Assembly (NCBI GenBank): GCA_003313425.1
Contig: NHZP01000019.1
Location: 496,001 to 560,000 of the forward strand
Origin: Pseudopyrenochaeta lycopersici
Taxonomy: Eukaryota; Ascomycota; Dothideomycetes; Pleosporales; Pseudopyrenochaetaceae
Reading direction: 5' to 3'
DNA: 64,000 nucleotides
This document shows positions 24,340 to 39,450 of the stretch, one piece after another (the first letter of the stretch is position 1; each line of letters begins with the position of its first letter). The notes under the pieces were generated by a model. That model saw only the letters and a list, made by a program, of their open reading frames with translations. It did no database searches and was not told the DNA's origin. The position numbers and the translations under genes were made by a program.

Positions 24340-26022
24340 ATGAAAGTCACAATAGCCGAAGTAGGCCCATTGAGGACTAAGATCAATGGTTAGTCTTGCA
24401 ATTGTAGCATTATGTATGAATTTGATTCTGTATTTTACATTCAGAGAACTCGGACGCTACAGTCGGTCATAGTTGTTAGGTGATGGTACCTGTGGCTTCA
24501 ACAATGGAGAAGACATGCCCCACAACGCCCATGTAAATAAGATAAACCAAACGGTTAACACGCCCGCCTCTGTGTAGAAAGCCGACCTCGACGGGCGGAT
24601 GTACATACCCGGAAGTGCTACTAATCAATGTACGCAAGGAAGGCCCGGTCACATGTCTGAACAAGGGTTAAATAATAACAGGACAAGCGGGATCGAAGAA
24701 TGAAGACCCTGCCGATCTTTAATAAATCCTAACAGGCCCGAAAGGAGGGGGTTTCTCAAAGCTGGCATTCACTACTCTAATGATTTAGATGAATTTCGAC
24801 GCAGCAAAAACAAGCGCCCCCGTCCTGACCAAACAGGAAGAAGCAAATAAACCATTTTGCAATTTTGTTTTAAACCGAGTTATATTGATGAAATACCAGC
24901 CTCTCTTCGCCCCCCCTCGGAAGAAGAAAAATAACCGCTCAGCATCTGAGCAAATCTCTTTAGGTACACGCACTCCGAACAACACACCCATGCTATCAAC
25001 CAACCTGAAACAGGACTCCACGAACCCCCTTGACCACTAGTCCGAATCATCTCCTCGTCCCAATAGTTCCCCTCCACCGTTACATTCCACACACACAGAA
25101 CGCTGATCCCTATACCCCATGCGCACGCACATTCCCCGTGCCCTCCCCTCGCCACCAGCCACGCACGCGCCCAATCTCGCATACACGCAATCGCACCCCC
25201 CTGGTCCTCCACTGCATCGACGTCACTTTCGAAAACCCGCCCTTCTGTTCTGGGGTTAGGAAGAGGGCCTCATGTAGCGCAAAATATAGATTGCGCTAAA
25301 TTCCCCGGATTCTTGCGTTGTACCTGATGGCGGGCGTGGCGTTCGTATTGGCGATATATTGGGTGACGTAACTGCTGGGTTTCCTGGTTCAAACACGACG
25401 TTGGGTTGTCGGGGGCTTTGCCTAAACGAATGTGAGTACATGGGTGTAGGCTTGGCCGAGAGAATTGACATTTGCTTGGAGATGGATACGCCGAATTCTT
25501 TTCTTAGGTTTCGTGAAATCTCGGAATACACTTCGGGATACTTTTCAGACTTGCGAGTGTACAGCAATGACGGCATGGATATCACGATGTGTTGAAAATA
25601 TTCTACACACTTAGAGTGACGCGCTTATTGTTTTTAAGAAGTATGGTATTCATTCTAGATGTGACAAAGTTGCTGGGGCCATTACTCCCAGATGTATCCA
25701 ATCATAAAAGTCCAGCACTATCCAATTCCGACACCAAAGACCTCACTCAGAAAGCGCTCATTCAAATGATGCATTAAGATCTAAGAGTCAATGCACGCGC
25801 TGTAATTGGTGGCAGGGTAGTACAGAGGGTCGTCCATATTTTTGTTGTAACAAGATGTGGGTTAAAAGTCAAGGACCACGCAGCACCAGCCTGCTGGAGT
25901 CGAAGACAACAATAAACGCCAATACACAGGATTAGGGGAATCGAAACAGTGCTGTAGTATGCAAAATCGGCCGTTGTTGGTAGAGCGACTTGGTATATAG
26001 TCGAGGGACCAGTCCTGAGCAT
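24340..26022. other. Intergenic, no gene seen
   Basis: About 1.7 kb between convergent genes. It contains a C-rich, A/C-skewed tract (about 24900-25260). No open frame has family resemblance. Confidence 0.45.
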
Positions 26023-28939
<2,917 letters not shown>

Positions 28940-30680
28940 GGTGTGCAGCAATCCGCAGGCTGGCACTGGAGTTGGCGATGGGCAATGGATGGAGGGGTTG
29001 GTGATGCAAAGCGATGGAATAAAAAAGAGGGAATCAGCACAGCTGGGGATGCCGCTTGATAAAAGGCTGAGGAGAGATTCTCTGAGGCGGCTTCAGGGCT
29101 GAGAGCTGAGCGGAAATGCGCTAGGCCGTGTTGGGGGCGATAGTGCTGGTGGGGAGGGTGCGCTAGATGGCGCGCTGAAACGCGACAGGAATGTTACTGG
29201 TCAAACGGGCGGGCGTTCGCGTTTCGCAATGCGGGCGGACACTCCTTTATCAACAGAGTATTCGTGCGACGGTAACTTTGCTCCTAGCGATCGCCCTGGT
29301 CATCTGTGAAGGAGGCAAAGCCTGCTGGCGGTGACCACCCGGCCCTTTCATGCGTTGAGGTCGTCTGCTCCAACTGTGGCGTTAGCTGGCAAAGGCTAAA
29401 ATTAGAGAGCGGCCTTAATCAGCTACCCGCTTACTGCTCAGCCTCACACAAAAAACACCATCATGGCTTTTACTGGGGCGTCGACTTCTAAACCCAAAGA
29501 GTTGCCTCGCTTCCGAGAGGCCCTGAGCCCTCACCGCCACCAGTGGACTGGCCGACAATGTCGAAATACCTCCTTCAATAGTCCAACCCATGCTTGTCTC
29601 TGCACACAAACCGCCATTTACGACCTTCACTACTGCGCGTCCCCAAACTCCATGCAGCTAGACGTTACACTGTCAACGTCAGCAAACTTGCCAGTGACCC
29701 ACTTGGACGAGCAATATCCCAGCGCAAATCACACATGAATCGTCAAAGAAATGCCCCGATAGAAGGTTGCGTTAACACAGAATTGCATGTCGAGCCTCTC
29801 TCTAAATGCGGCAACGATTACTGTGCACTTCGCCCCAGATACTCCCGCTTGGTCAGTGGGCATGATAAGCATTGTTCATGGTCAGAATCTCACCTGCACC
29901 AATGCACAATGGCTGCGCGGTTGACAGGGTCTATCCAGACTGCGACAGCACCTTTTTCACCGTGTGGGTACCACGATTGGTTTGTTCCTGGATTTTTCTG
30001 GGCCTTCGGGCCGCATGTTGGCTAGGACCGCTTCCACAATGGCGCAAGAGGCGCCTGTCTCACGTTACCAAAGGCAGTATTGAAACCTGGGCGTTGGTAT
30101 ACTGTGCTTTAGGCCGCCGAGGATTTGCATTCAGGGGATGACAGGTAAGCCTGAATGGGTACGACAGCCCCTATAAGTGCCATCATTAGTTACAAGACCA
30201 CTTGGAAGACATCCAGACATTAATTTTATTGTTTGTTGAAATGTTGCTGTACATGTTGCCATGGGCTTCTAAATGAGAAAATCATTGATGCTTTTGAGGC
30301 CGAACATTGAACTTAGTAGTCATGATTGGTACTCCTATTGAACGGGAGGCGCTCCTTCCCACTTGATCTGATCTAACGGCGCGGGGCAGGAGGACCCAGT
30401 TCGCGCCTTCCGTCATCAGTCCCAACAAGGTACCACCTTGATCTGCATCCGATTTTGCGACCAGTTTTTGATTATACTCACTTCTACTACCCAGACTGTG
30501 TACTCTCGTCAAAATTTGGAGCACCTCCTAATTCTTTCTTAGGCAGCCGCCACAGCTGTCAAAACCGTCATCGTCTCAGCACGCTGACCAGAACTCAAGA
30601 TAAAGTTCTCCAGTCTCACCCTGTCTGGTACCCAATCGGTTCTAGCCGCAGCTACCATTGTCTGTCAAATAATTAGATCC
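28940..30680. other. Intergenic, no gene seen
   Basis: About 1.7 kb between divergent genes. Upstream of the chitin synthase it probably holds a long promoter/5' leader. Open frames at 29463-29738 and 29594-30025 overlap in different frames and look non-coding. Confidence 0.45.
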
Positions 30681-31727
30681 ATGGCCTCAGCCGCACCACC
30701 CCCAGCACTACCTAAATCTAAGTCAAGGGTCTCCGCATCAACCGTTGGCCCGGGACGTTCCACCGCCACGATCACCTCAGAGGAGGCTGCGGAGCATGTG
30801 CGTTCCGTTCAAGACTGGCGAGCAGCTGAGGATTCGGGCTTTGTTCACCCGGATCATGTGATACCACCCCGAAGCTACGAGGGGATAGAGGACCTGATTA
30901 TCGTCTGCTGTCACTCAATCTTCCTCCCAGACGCAGAGTCTTCGAGCTTTCCACTTCATAGCCCTCACTATGAGCCCAATTGGCTACTATCGCCATTTCA
31001 GAAATCCAATCCAGAAACAGGCAAGCCAGGTGAACACGAGACTTTCCTCGCGCATGTCAAAGCTGGCATCGATGCCTTGACTTTGGGAACAGATCCAGAA
31101 CACCCACCGTCAAGTCTTCTAGTCCTCAGTGGTGGTGTTACTAAACGCTCCGAGACGTCTATGAGCGAAGCTCGCTCTTACTACCATGCTGCCCTAGCAG
31201 AAGAGCTGGTTGAAGGACACCTTCATGGTGGGCGTGCACACAAACTGTTCAGCAAAGGATTCATACTACTCGAGGAACAAGCCACTGACTCCTTTCAAAA
31301 TCTCCTCTTCAGCATTCTATTGTTTCGGCAAACCACTGGAACCTATCCGAAACATATCCGTATCATCACGCATGCCTTCAAAGCGAAGCGGTTCCTTGAA
31401 TTGCATGCACCAACAATTCGATGGCCCAAGGACCGAGTGCAAGTTCAAGGTATCGACCCAGTCATGTCGACTACCGAACTCGAAAGCACGTTGCAGGGTG
31501 AAGAAAAACATGGCTATGCGCCGTGGAAGAACGATCCTTTGGGGATTGGCGACCTTCTAAGCGGCAAGAGGAAGCAGCGTGGGTGGGATAGAAGCACTGG
31601 CGAACAACTAGTGCAAGGCCTTGAGGCGAGCGTCACAGAACTTTTCCGAGGACGTGCAGTTTCAGCGTCTCTACCCTGGGAGATGTCAAAATTGAAGACA
31701 ATAGAAATTGCAGATGTCTCAATATGA
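30681..31727 (+). CDS. DUF218 (YdcF-like) domain protein
   Basis: Intronless, 348 aa. DUF218 fold: strand IEDLIIVCCHSIFLPD, then LLVLSGGVTKRSETSMSEA (the GG and SEA motifs of the family), and a C-terminal PKHIRIITHAFKAKRFLELH strand-helix. Fungal orthologues are conserved but poorly characterised; bacterial relatives act in envelope or cofactor metabolism. The first 40 residues are low-complexity Ala/Pro/Ser, possibly a targeting or disordered segment. It converges with RIB7, the stops being about 105 bp apart. Confidence 0.85.
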   Translation: MASAAPPPALPKSKSRVSASTVGPGRSTATITSEEAAEHVRSVQDWRAAEDSGFVHPDHVIPPRSYEGIEDLIIVCCHSIFLPDAESSSFPLHSPHYEPNWLLSPFQKSNPETGKPGEHETFLAHVKAGIDALTLGTDPEHPPSSLLVLSGGVTKRSETSMSEARSYYHAALAEELVEGHLHGGRAHKLFSKGFILLEEQATDSFQNLLFSILLFRQTTGTYPKHIRIITHAFKAKRFLELHAPTIRWPKDRVQVQGIDPVMSTTELESTLQGEEKHGYAPWKNDPLGIGDLLSGKRKQRGWDRSTGEQLVQGLEASVTELFRGRAVSASLPWEMSKLKTIEIADVSI

Positions 31728-31834
31728 AAGTATGACAACATTTTGTGGCAAACCAGCAAGACAACGATAGGAAGTATATGTCGATTGGGTCCCAGTCCCC
31801 AAATCTGGAAATTGAGCATGAGGTATTTCAGATG

Positions 31835-32653
31835 TCAATCTATCTTTGGAAATCCACAAAGTACCACATCTTCTCCTAATGGAACCCACTTAACGTCTCT
31901 TAATCTACCAACAGGAAGGCGTTTCTCGCCCTCTACGCGCCTATCTGGACACACTTGCACGCCGCCTTTTCCCAGCCATGTTGGCGCGATCGTAACGATG
32001 GTCGAATCAACCAAGTGGAAGTTCTCCACAGACAATAAGTCGTTGATGACCATACCACCGCCTTCGATCATGATGCTTCGAATCCCTTCGCTAGCAAGGA
32101 TATTCAGAATCTCTCGCCATGAAATTGATGAAGCTGACAACGGGGAAGGGTGGGACTGCACGGGAAACTTGATGACTCTGCCGCCTATGCTTTCCAACAG
32201 ACTTGTCTTCTCTTGGCTGATATTTGACTGAGTCAACAGCCATGGCGCTTTGCCCTTCCCTTCCTTTGCAAGCTTCATCACTTTGCTCTCAGAAGTGAAG
32301 TTCCAGCGTCCTTTCGGGTCAATGACGATAGGTCTCGGCTGTCCTTCAAGCCCCTGCCCTCCATAACCGCCTACGCCCTCTATCCGGCAATTCAAAGACG
32401 GGTTGTCCGCAACTGCAGTCCCAACTCCTATTAGGATGGCGTCGTGCTTTGAGCGGAGGTAATGCGTCATAGCTTTTGACTCTGGGCCAGAAAGGGCTGT
32501 CTGCACGCCTGGTGCTAGGGAAAGTTGGCTGTCGAGAGATGTGGCGAAAGTGAGGGTGACAAATGGATCCTTTTGGTTTGAAGATGAAGGGAGGAATGGG
32601 TCAATTTGGTGCCCATAGTTGGGTGAGAAGTGGAGAGCGTCTCGTGTTGCCAT
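31835..32653 (-). CDS. RIB7: 2,5-diamino-6-(ribosylamino)pyrimidinone 5'-phosphate reductase (riboflavin biosynthesis)
   Basis: Intronless, 272 aa from the ATG at 32653. RibD C-terminal reductase domain: PFVTLTFATSLDSQLSLAPG at the start, then SGPESKAMTHYLRSKHDAIL and GVGTAVADNPSLNCR. PRPIVIDPKGRW and GIRSIMIEGGGMVI follow near the NADPH site. Fungal Rib7 reduces the ribosylamino intermediate before deamination in riboflavin synthesis, in the cytosol. Length and motif order match the family. No upstream deaminase domain is fused, as expected in fungi. Confidence 0.92.
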   Translation of the reverse strand: MATRDALHFSPNYGHQIDPFLPSSSNQKDPFVTLTFATSLDSQLSLAPGVQTALSGPESKAMTHYLRSKHDAILIGVGTAVADNPSLNCRIEGVGGYGGQGLEGQPRPIVIDPKGRWNFTSESKVMKLAKEGKGKAPWLLTQSNISQEKTSLLESIGGRVIKFPVQSHPSPLSASSISWREILNILASEGIRSIMIEGGGMVINDLLSVENFHLVDSTIVTIAPTWLGKGGVQVCPDRRVEGEKRLPVGRLRDVKWVPLGEDVVLCGFPKID

Positions 32654-33314
32654 CGTCCCCAGTGCCGCTGTCAACTAGTGCAAGGCTTTTCTTGATCAAA
32701 AGAACCGATAATACTGGTTCAAGGCTGGAACGATTTATGGTATGTCTTTGATTCTCAGGTGATATTTTCTATTTTAACGATATTAGAGACCGTATCTTTG
32801 CCGGTATACTTTTATGTGACGGTCCTTTTTTTTCTTATTTGATTTGGAATATATATTAACAAGTTTCTCCTTTCAAATCAATCTTTGAGCCCATGCGTCT
32901 TGGAGCACGGCTTGAGCGATGGATATCTCCCCACAACGGCGAAATGTGCTGACTAAGAAACCAAAAGTTCAGGCAGCGATGGTGGCGCATACGGGCCAAC
33001 CTCGGCCTCATCCCACGTCTATCATCGTCACCAGGTTCGGCCCAAGGTCGTGGCAGCCTGCGAAGCTATTCTTTTCGTATTTACATTTCCTCACGGTCGT
33101 CTTCCCTTTGGCGTTTGTGCTTCTTACGGCCTTCGCACTTTGTGTACTTTCTGTTCTACCCTCTCCCTACGACTGCGCCTCCACACTCGCCGCTCACCTC
33201 CACTTGCGCCGCCTTGCCCCACGGTCTATCGAGCACGCAACCACTTTTCCCAACCGCACGCGATCACACCCACCAGAGCCAGTAGGCAGATTTCCCTCAT
33301 ACACTACCACCAAG
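32654..33314. other. Divergent intergenic region
   Basis: Promoters of RIB7 (left) and UBC12 (right). It includes a C/T-rich stretch typical of fungal core promoters upstream of UBC12 (about 33100-33290). No gene recognised. Confidence 0.4.
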
Positions 33315-34051
33315 ATGATGAAAATATGGTCTATGGTACGTCTTGGAACACAGAGCGCGTTCTGCGGTGAAGGCATCAAAATGCTAATGCATGGTACAGA
33401 AGAAGCAGCAGCAGCAAGATGAGGCTGCAGCTGCTGCAACAAGCAAGAAAAAGAAAGTAACCCCAGCCCAACTGCGCGCACAAAAAGGTACTGCTTACTC
33501 ATAAGCCGTCTTCGCTCTACCTGCGCAAGCGCTGACTCCTCGCAGATCTCGAAGAGCTGTCCCTCGGGGCAACGATGAAAACCCACTTTCCGAACCCAGA
33601 CGACATTCTTAACTTCAAGCTTACTATCGATCCTGACGAGGGCATGTACAAGGGAGGGCGCTTCGATTTTGACTTCAAGATCAACCAGAACTTTCCTCAC
33701 GATCCTCCGAAAGTCAAGTGCACGCAGAAGATCTACCACCCGAACATTGATCTGGAGGGCAATGTGTGTCTGAATATCCTAAGAGAAGACTGGAAGCCGG
33801 TATTGAATTTGAACGCGGTCGTCGTTGGTCTACAGGTATGTTGAGAAGGGAGGAGTAGAGGAGAGTAAAGCGATTAGGTGGACACTAACGGCACATAGTT
33901 CCTCTTCCTCGAGCCGAATGCGTCGGATCCACTGAACAAGGAGGCTGCTGAGGATCTCAAGGCAAATCGGGAAGGGTTCAAGCGCAATGTGCGCACATCC
34001 CTGGGTGGAGGAACGGTGAAAGGACAGACGTTCGATCGTGTGCTCAAATGA
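33315..34051 (+). CDS. UBC12: NEDD8-conjugating enzyme Ubc12 (4 exons)
   Basis: E2 enzyme that carries NEDD8/Rub1 from the Uba3-Ula1 E1 to cullins, 183 aa. Exons are 33315-33335, 33400-33487, 33546-33835 and 33899-34051. The N-terminal extension (MMKIWSMKKQ plus a Lys-rich stretch) is the E1-docking arm special to Ubc12 and is what separates it from other E2s. The UBC fold has [26 protein letters not shown] (active-site Cys about residue 110) and [19 protein letters not shown]. The last exon ends in [11 protein letters not shown], as in orthologues. Two ATGs are adjacent at the start; either could be used. Confidence 0.95.
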
Positions 34052-34873
34052 GCAGTTCTCCAACAGACCTTGAAGATATATCAGTATGGCAGTCGCCATT
34101 CGATGCCGTCACAACCTAAGCAAAGTCTCCACCGGAAGTCGGAACACATCAAGTCCAGAGAAGCGCACTGTATAGTCGAGCCAAGAAGTAGACAGGAGTA
34201 GACAGATACCACGATGGGGATTTCATACTATCAGCGAGCATTGAAGAACTGGCGTATTTTGAGCGCGGCGTCAGTGCATGAAATTTAGTTAACAATCAAA
34301 GATCTCCTACCTATATGACTGAACAAGTGCACACGAGAAGAGTCCGTACCCTTTATGCATTATGATTTTAACCATATTGAAAGCGCAGCATTGGGTCTCG
34401 CATAACTGCAATGTATTACCCCGGAATATTGCGTCACCCTACATTCTTTCCCTTCGCCGGCGAGTTTGTTTACCCACATCATACTCAGATTATGACAAGA
34501 CAGTTGTGCGACAGGCGGTCAGTATGCACTTCTAATCGGGGAAGGACGGCCAACTGTCATGAAACCTCACATTTACTCTGCATCATCGTGTATGACTGGA
34601 ACACGGACGCTCACTACTTTTCATATTGCGGAGTGCCTTCGGAGACGCAAATTCCTCCCCGAAGCTTTTATCCAACCCCTGCTAGCGTGAGAAGAAGAGC
34701 AAATAGACGACGGTGATTGGCTGGAGACGCGAATCGGTCCGGTCATCGGCGACGCAAGCTAGAGCTCGGATGCATCCAAAATCGAGTCCAGCCAGATCGA
34801 ACGGGCAAGTTTAAAAGCTCGCATTCCCCTCCACAATATTTTTGACATCAAGATACCCCTTCGCACATTCACA
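34052..34873. other. Intergenic, promoter of ILV5
   Basis: About 0.8 kb. An inverted CCAAT (ATTGG) near 34716 and a CGG-rich patch at about 34730-34750 lie 120-160 bp upstream of the ILV5 start. No gene seen. Confidence 0.4.
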
Positions 34874-36259
34874 ATGGCTTCACGACCAGCTGCTCGCGCT
34901 CTCCGCCAGACTGCCAGGCAATTGGCTGCCTCCCCCGCTCAGAAGCGCACTTTTGTGTCTGCTCTGCGGGCTGGCACAGCTGCTGCTGCTCCCAAGGCGG
35001 CTGTTACCTCTCAGTTCCAGCAGACCCGTGGTATTAAGACGATTGACTTCGCCGGTACCAAGGAGACCGTCTACGGTAGGTTTTGAGCGGTCGCACTACT
35101 ATGGAATGAATGCTGACGAAAATAAACAGAGCGTGCTGACTGGCCCAAGGAGAAGCTTCTTGTGAGTCAGCCCACGGCCTCAATGGCATCAATATGGGTC
35201 TTAATAGGGTCTTTTGCTAATAATCGAGCTAGGAGTACTTCAAGAATGACACCCTTGCCCTCATCGGCTACGGCTCCCAGGGCCACGGCCAGGGCCTCAA
35301 CCTCCGTGACAACGGCTTGAATGTCATTGTCGGTGTCCGGAAGAACGGTGCCTCGTGGAAGGAGGCCGAGGCGGATGGCTGGGTCCCCGGCAAGAACCTG
35401 TTCGATATCGATGAGGCCATTGGCAAGTCGACCATTGTCATGAACCTCCTCTCCGACGCCGCCCAGTCCGAGACTTGGCCCCAGATCAAGCCCCAGCTCA
35501 CCAAGGGCAAGGTATGCACAACAACATCCGAACACTGCACAGCAGACAGGCTGACTGCAACAGACTCTCTACTTCTCCCACGGTTTCTCACCTGTCTTCA
35601 AGGACCTCACCAAGGTCGAGGTCCCCACTGACATCGACGTCATCCTCGTTGCCCCCAAGGGCTCCGGGCGCACCGTGCGTACCCTCTTCCGTGAGGGCCG
35701 AGGCATCAACTCCTCCGTCGCCGTCTACCAAGACGTCACCGGCAAGGCCAAAGAGAAGGCCGTCGCCCTCGGTGTTGCCGTTGGCTCCGGATACCTCTAC
35801 GAGACCACCTTCGAGAAGGAGGTCTACTCCGACTTGTACGGCGAGCGTGGCTGCCTTATGGGCGGTATCCACGGTATGTTCCTCGCTCAGTACGAGGTTC
35901 TCCGTGAGCGCGGCCACAGCCCATCTGAGGCTTTCAACGAGACCGTTGAGGAGGCCACCCAATCCCTCTACCCCTTGATCGGCGCCAACGGCATGGACTA
36001 CATGTACGCTGCCTGCTCCACCACCGCCCGTCGTGGTGCCATCGACTGGAGCAAGCGCTTCAAGGACGCCCTTAAGCCCGTCTTCGACGACCTCTACACT
36101 TCCGTCCAGAACGGCAGCGAGACCAAGCGCTCGCTCGAGTACAACTCGCAGCCCGACTACCGTGAGAAGTACAACCAGGAGCTCAAGGAGATTGATGACT
36201 TGGAGATCTGGCGCGCCGGAAAGGCTGTCCGCTCGCTCCGCCCCGAGAACGCCAAATAG
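34874..36259 (+). CDS. ILV5: Ketol-acid reductoisomerase, mitochondrial (4 exons)
   Basis: Second common step of valine/isoleucine synthesis, NADPH- and Mg-dependent, about 402 aa. Exons are 34874-35075, 35130-35161, 35233-35511 and 35564-36259. The first 45 residues are an Arg/Ala-rich, acid-free mitochondrial presequence (RPAARALRQTARQLAA). The Rossmann motif is LALIGYGSQGHGQGLNLRDN. The acidic metal-binding helices and the C-terminal domain are complete (YETTFEKEVYSDLYGERGCL, YGERGCLMGGIHGMF, AFNETVEEATQSLYPLI). Strong codon bias suggests high expression; it also creates long antisense open frames that are not genes. Confidence 0.96.
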
Positions 36260-37208
36260 ATGTGAAAAAAAATTCATCGATTTGGCTGGAACCAAAATGC
36301 ACTTGAATGGGAGACGAAAATGTGTAGATATGACTTGTCTTGTTATTGATTCCAATATTTCGGCGTCGGCGCGCGCTAATCTTTCCATCTATGGGCGGTC
36401 ATGGTTCCAAAAGAGAAGGAAAAGGTCGGTCTAGCTAAAAGCCAAAATGATACCTTTTTCATGACAACAATTACTATATCCCTAAACACTTTATGCTCAA
36501 TGTTTGACGTGTCACATTACTATCAATTGACAAAATAACCCAACCTTGCATATATTGAATGGTGTATTAGGCCACCTTTTTCCCCATGCGGCCCCAGACT
36601 GATACTAGGCCCCCTGCAGGAAGAGTGCTTATCTCTACTCCTAACATAACTTCACGAGTATTCTACCCTGCATGGATACACAGAGTCCATATGCAAAGCT
36701 CTATGCTCATGCACATCTATACGCAACGAAACTTCTACCCCGCAGAATGGGTATTCGAGCAACCCAATCGGAATTATCCCTGCGTCCAGACTTGGTCGAT
36801 GTCCCTGGGATTGCAGATCATACATATGCAGTCTGACTCTTATTAACCATCCAGACAAGGGGCAAATCCGGGTCCCTGGGTATGAGGAAGATTACCGGAC
36901 TTTTAAAACTAGCGGTGTTGATGTATTTGGGGTCATATGGTAGGGGTCCTGATTTTGGTCTTCGAGGAGAGGGGGAATTTGGGTGAGTGAGATTTATTTA
37001 GGATGGCCTTGATGAGGTTGATGCGTGGTTAATGTTGGGACTGGTCGGTGCATGGGTTAATAATGTATGTGGAGATTCAGGAGGGAATGTTGACTATTTG
37101 ATCAGAGTTGTATAGCTCTATATTCTATCGAGGCTGATACAATATATACATGTACCAAACTAAAGATAAAGCCCTTTGAACGCTTATGCCACTATCATGC
37201 CTTGCAAT
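36260..37208. other. Convergent intergenic region
   Basis: Nearly 1 kb between the ILV5 stop and the transporter stop. Nothing coding recognised. Confidence 0.45.
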
Positions 37209-38828
37209 TTAAACCTTCTTCTCTGGCACTTCATGAACCTCGGTAAGGTTGCCTGTAGGGTCCTGGACTACCTTCGCTGTGGTAGCAGCAAGGACCTCTC
37301 TCTCCGCCTTCTCGCTTTCAAACAAGAAGGTAAGCTCCTCGAGGGTCTTTCCAAATGTCTCTGGGAAGAAGAAGTAGATGAAGATGACCTCAAATAAGAG
37401 CCACACTACGTAGACAATGAGGTACTTCCAGTCCAGATTCTCGAGGCCGATGGGGTTGACGAAGGAGCCGAACATGACAGCACTGCGTCCAAAGAGCTGG
37501 AACCAAGACAACCCCTTGGTGCGGACATAGTACGGGAAAATCTCGACCATGTAGACATATGTCAAGGCGTTGTAGCCGATACAGTAGGCGGGCTTGTAAA
37601 GGAAGATGAAGACAAGTACGGCATATCCTGTTCCCTTAGATCCTGTGATACGGTTCCGTGCCTGGGCAATCGTCCAGGCAGTGTAAACACACAGCAGGCA
37701 CGATGCGCAGAGGAGGTACATCCTCCGTCGCGGGAAGCGGGGCGTGATGGTTGCCATGATGAGAGCAACTAAGAGGCCCCACGACTCTGAGCCGACATTG
37801 TACCGCACCTGGGTGTGTGCGTCGGTAATGCCGATCTTGACAAGAATCGGCACGAGGTACTGGCTGATGAGGTTGTTGCCGCTGAACTGGACGAACAGAC
37901 CGAGGGCGGCGGCAACAAGAGATCGGTGTCGCATGCCTTGTGTCTGGAACAGTTCTGCCCATCCGCGCGATCGGGAGTCGTTTTCAATCTCTAGCGCTTT
38001 GCGGATCTCGGCGATCTCTACATGCGGTAGTTCCTGAGAGGCGTCACCCTCAGCGTGGTACTTGATAAGAATCTCGAGTGCCTCCTCGCTGCGGTCCTTG
38101 GAGACGAGCCAACGCGGTGACTCGGGAATCGTAAAAGCGAACACGATCTGGATGAGGGATGGGATGGCTTGCAGGATGGAGGGGAGGCGCCAGCTCCAGT
38201 CGTTGGGAATGAGGACAGTGCGGACGACGATGCCGGCACCTAGGACAGAGCCTACACCGAAGAAGGCGTTGAACATGGAGCCGAGAAAGGCGCGCTCTTT
38301 GGGATGACCCAGTTCGCCGAGGAGAGCAGCGCCTGCGATGATGGCGTAAACGATGCCGTGGCCGAGGAAGATTCTAGAGAAGATGAACATGGCCACTGTG
38401 TTTGTGTTAGTTCTTCCTTGTAGAAAGAATAGTTAAGTTCAAAGCGTACAGTTCCGCGAGAGACCCTGCATAATAGCTCCAATAACCATAATCACTGAGC
38501 CAAAAACGATACTCTTACGCCTTCCCCAATGGTCAGACACAATAGCCACGAATGGAATACTCGTAATGGCACCGAGGTTGTAGCATGCAACCAGCAAGCC
38601 CAGTTTACCGCCCTTGGGATAGTCGAAATATTCTTTCCAGTAGAAGAGTGCCTGCATGCCGTTCATCATGGATGAGTCGAAGCCAGACGTGGACTCGATG
38701 AAGAGACAGAATGGAACCAAGAGGAGATAGAGACGGCGTAGGTTGGGCTTATTCCACCATCGTACGTGATCGTTGGCGATGATGCGCTCGATGACGCCTT
38801 CGCCTGCATCTGTGCCTGACGGAGCCAT
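37209..38828 (-). CDS. MFS sugar transporter (2 exons)
   Basis: Twelve-helix major-facilitator sugar porter, 521 aa. Exons are 38450-38828 and 37209-38395. Family marks: GFDSSMMNGMQAL in helix 1, SDHWGRRKSIVFGS in loop 2-3, IPESPRWLVSKDRSEEA at the end of helix 6, and FFPETFGKTLEEL after helix 12. Helix 7 has QFSGNNLISQYLV, where hexose carriers have QQxxG, pointing to the lactose/cellodextrin or general fungal sugar-porter branch. The splice gives LSRNLAMFIFSRIFLG. Plasma-membrane location is likely; substrate is not determinable here. Confidence 0.9.
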
Positions 38829-39450
38829 GGTGCAACAGTCAAGATAGCTGAAAGAAACGAAATGGTAGCAACTGGGGGTTCCAGACCTGACAGTCCTAAT
38901 AACTGACAGGCAGGCAGGTCATCCCCACTATAAATATTGAATTTCCCCCATGGGGGCCTTTACCGTGGTGTCGGTGAATATCCTGGCGCCGGTCAACAAA
39001 CGGCTTTTCTACCAAACTTTCAGGCTTGGCTTGCGGGGTCAAAGGTTCATCCTAGCAGATCTAATCCTTCACAATCAAAAATCCTTTTCCCACGAATACA
39101 CAGCTTCCATGCTGCAGTGAAAGGAATCGAATCGTGGTATGCTGAGGTCCTCTTTGGGACTCTTACATATCTGTTGGGGGCTCTATAAGCAGCCGAATGC
39201 ACGCCCCAAAGGCATACGAAGGACTTGGCCCCTATGTTTAACATCAATATATGTATCCGTCCTCAGATCTCACCTGTAGTCGGGAACCAGCGCCGAGGAA
39301 ACATTCACGTTGCAGGATGTAGATAACCCGCTGCCCGAGTAGGAGCCGTGAGGCTAACCACATCGGGCACGGACCGTGTCGAACGCAGCATGATCGTCAG
39401 TGGGGTAATTATCCGATCCCTGTAATGAGCCTGAGGTAAATGTTACCGTC
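38829..39450. other. Intergenic, no gene seen
   Basis: Lies between two minus-strand genes: promoter of the transporter and 3' flank of the HET gene. Nothing else seen. Confidence 0.4.

Noticed and set aside
24880..25260. C-rich tract as a telomere-like or structured repeat
   Set aside because: No regular unit repeats; it is simple compositional skew in an intergenic region.
25320..25420. Possible tRNA (GGTTCAAA-like B box)
   Set aside because: No matching A box, acceptor stem or anticodon arm could be drawn around it.
29463..30025. Overlapping open frames upstream of the DUF218 gene
   Set aside because: No start context, no introns that extend them and no recognisable domain; probably leader or promoter sequence.
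35588..36388. 266-codon minus-strand open frame opposite ILV5
   Set aside because: Leu/Val/Gly/Glu-rich shadow of a strongly biased, well-identified gene on the other strand.
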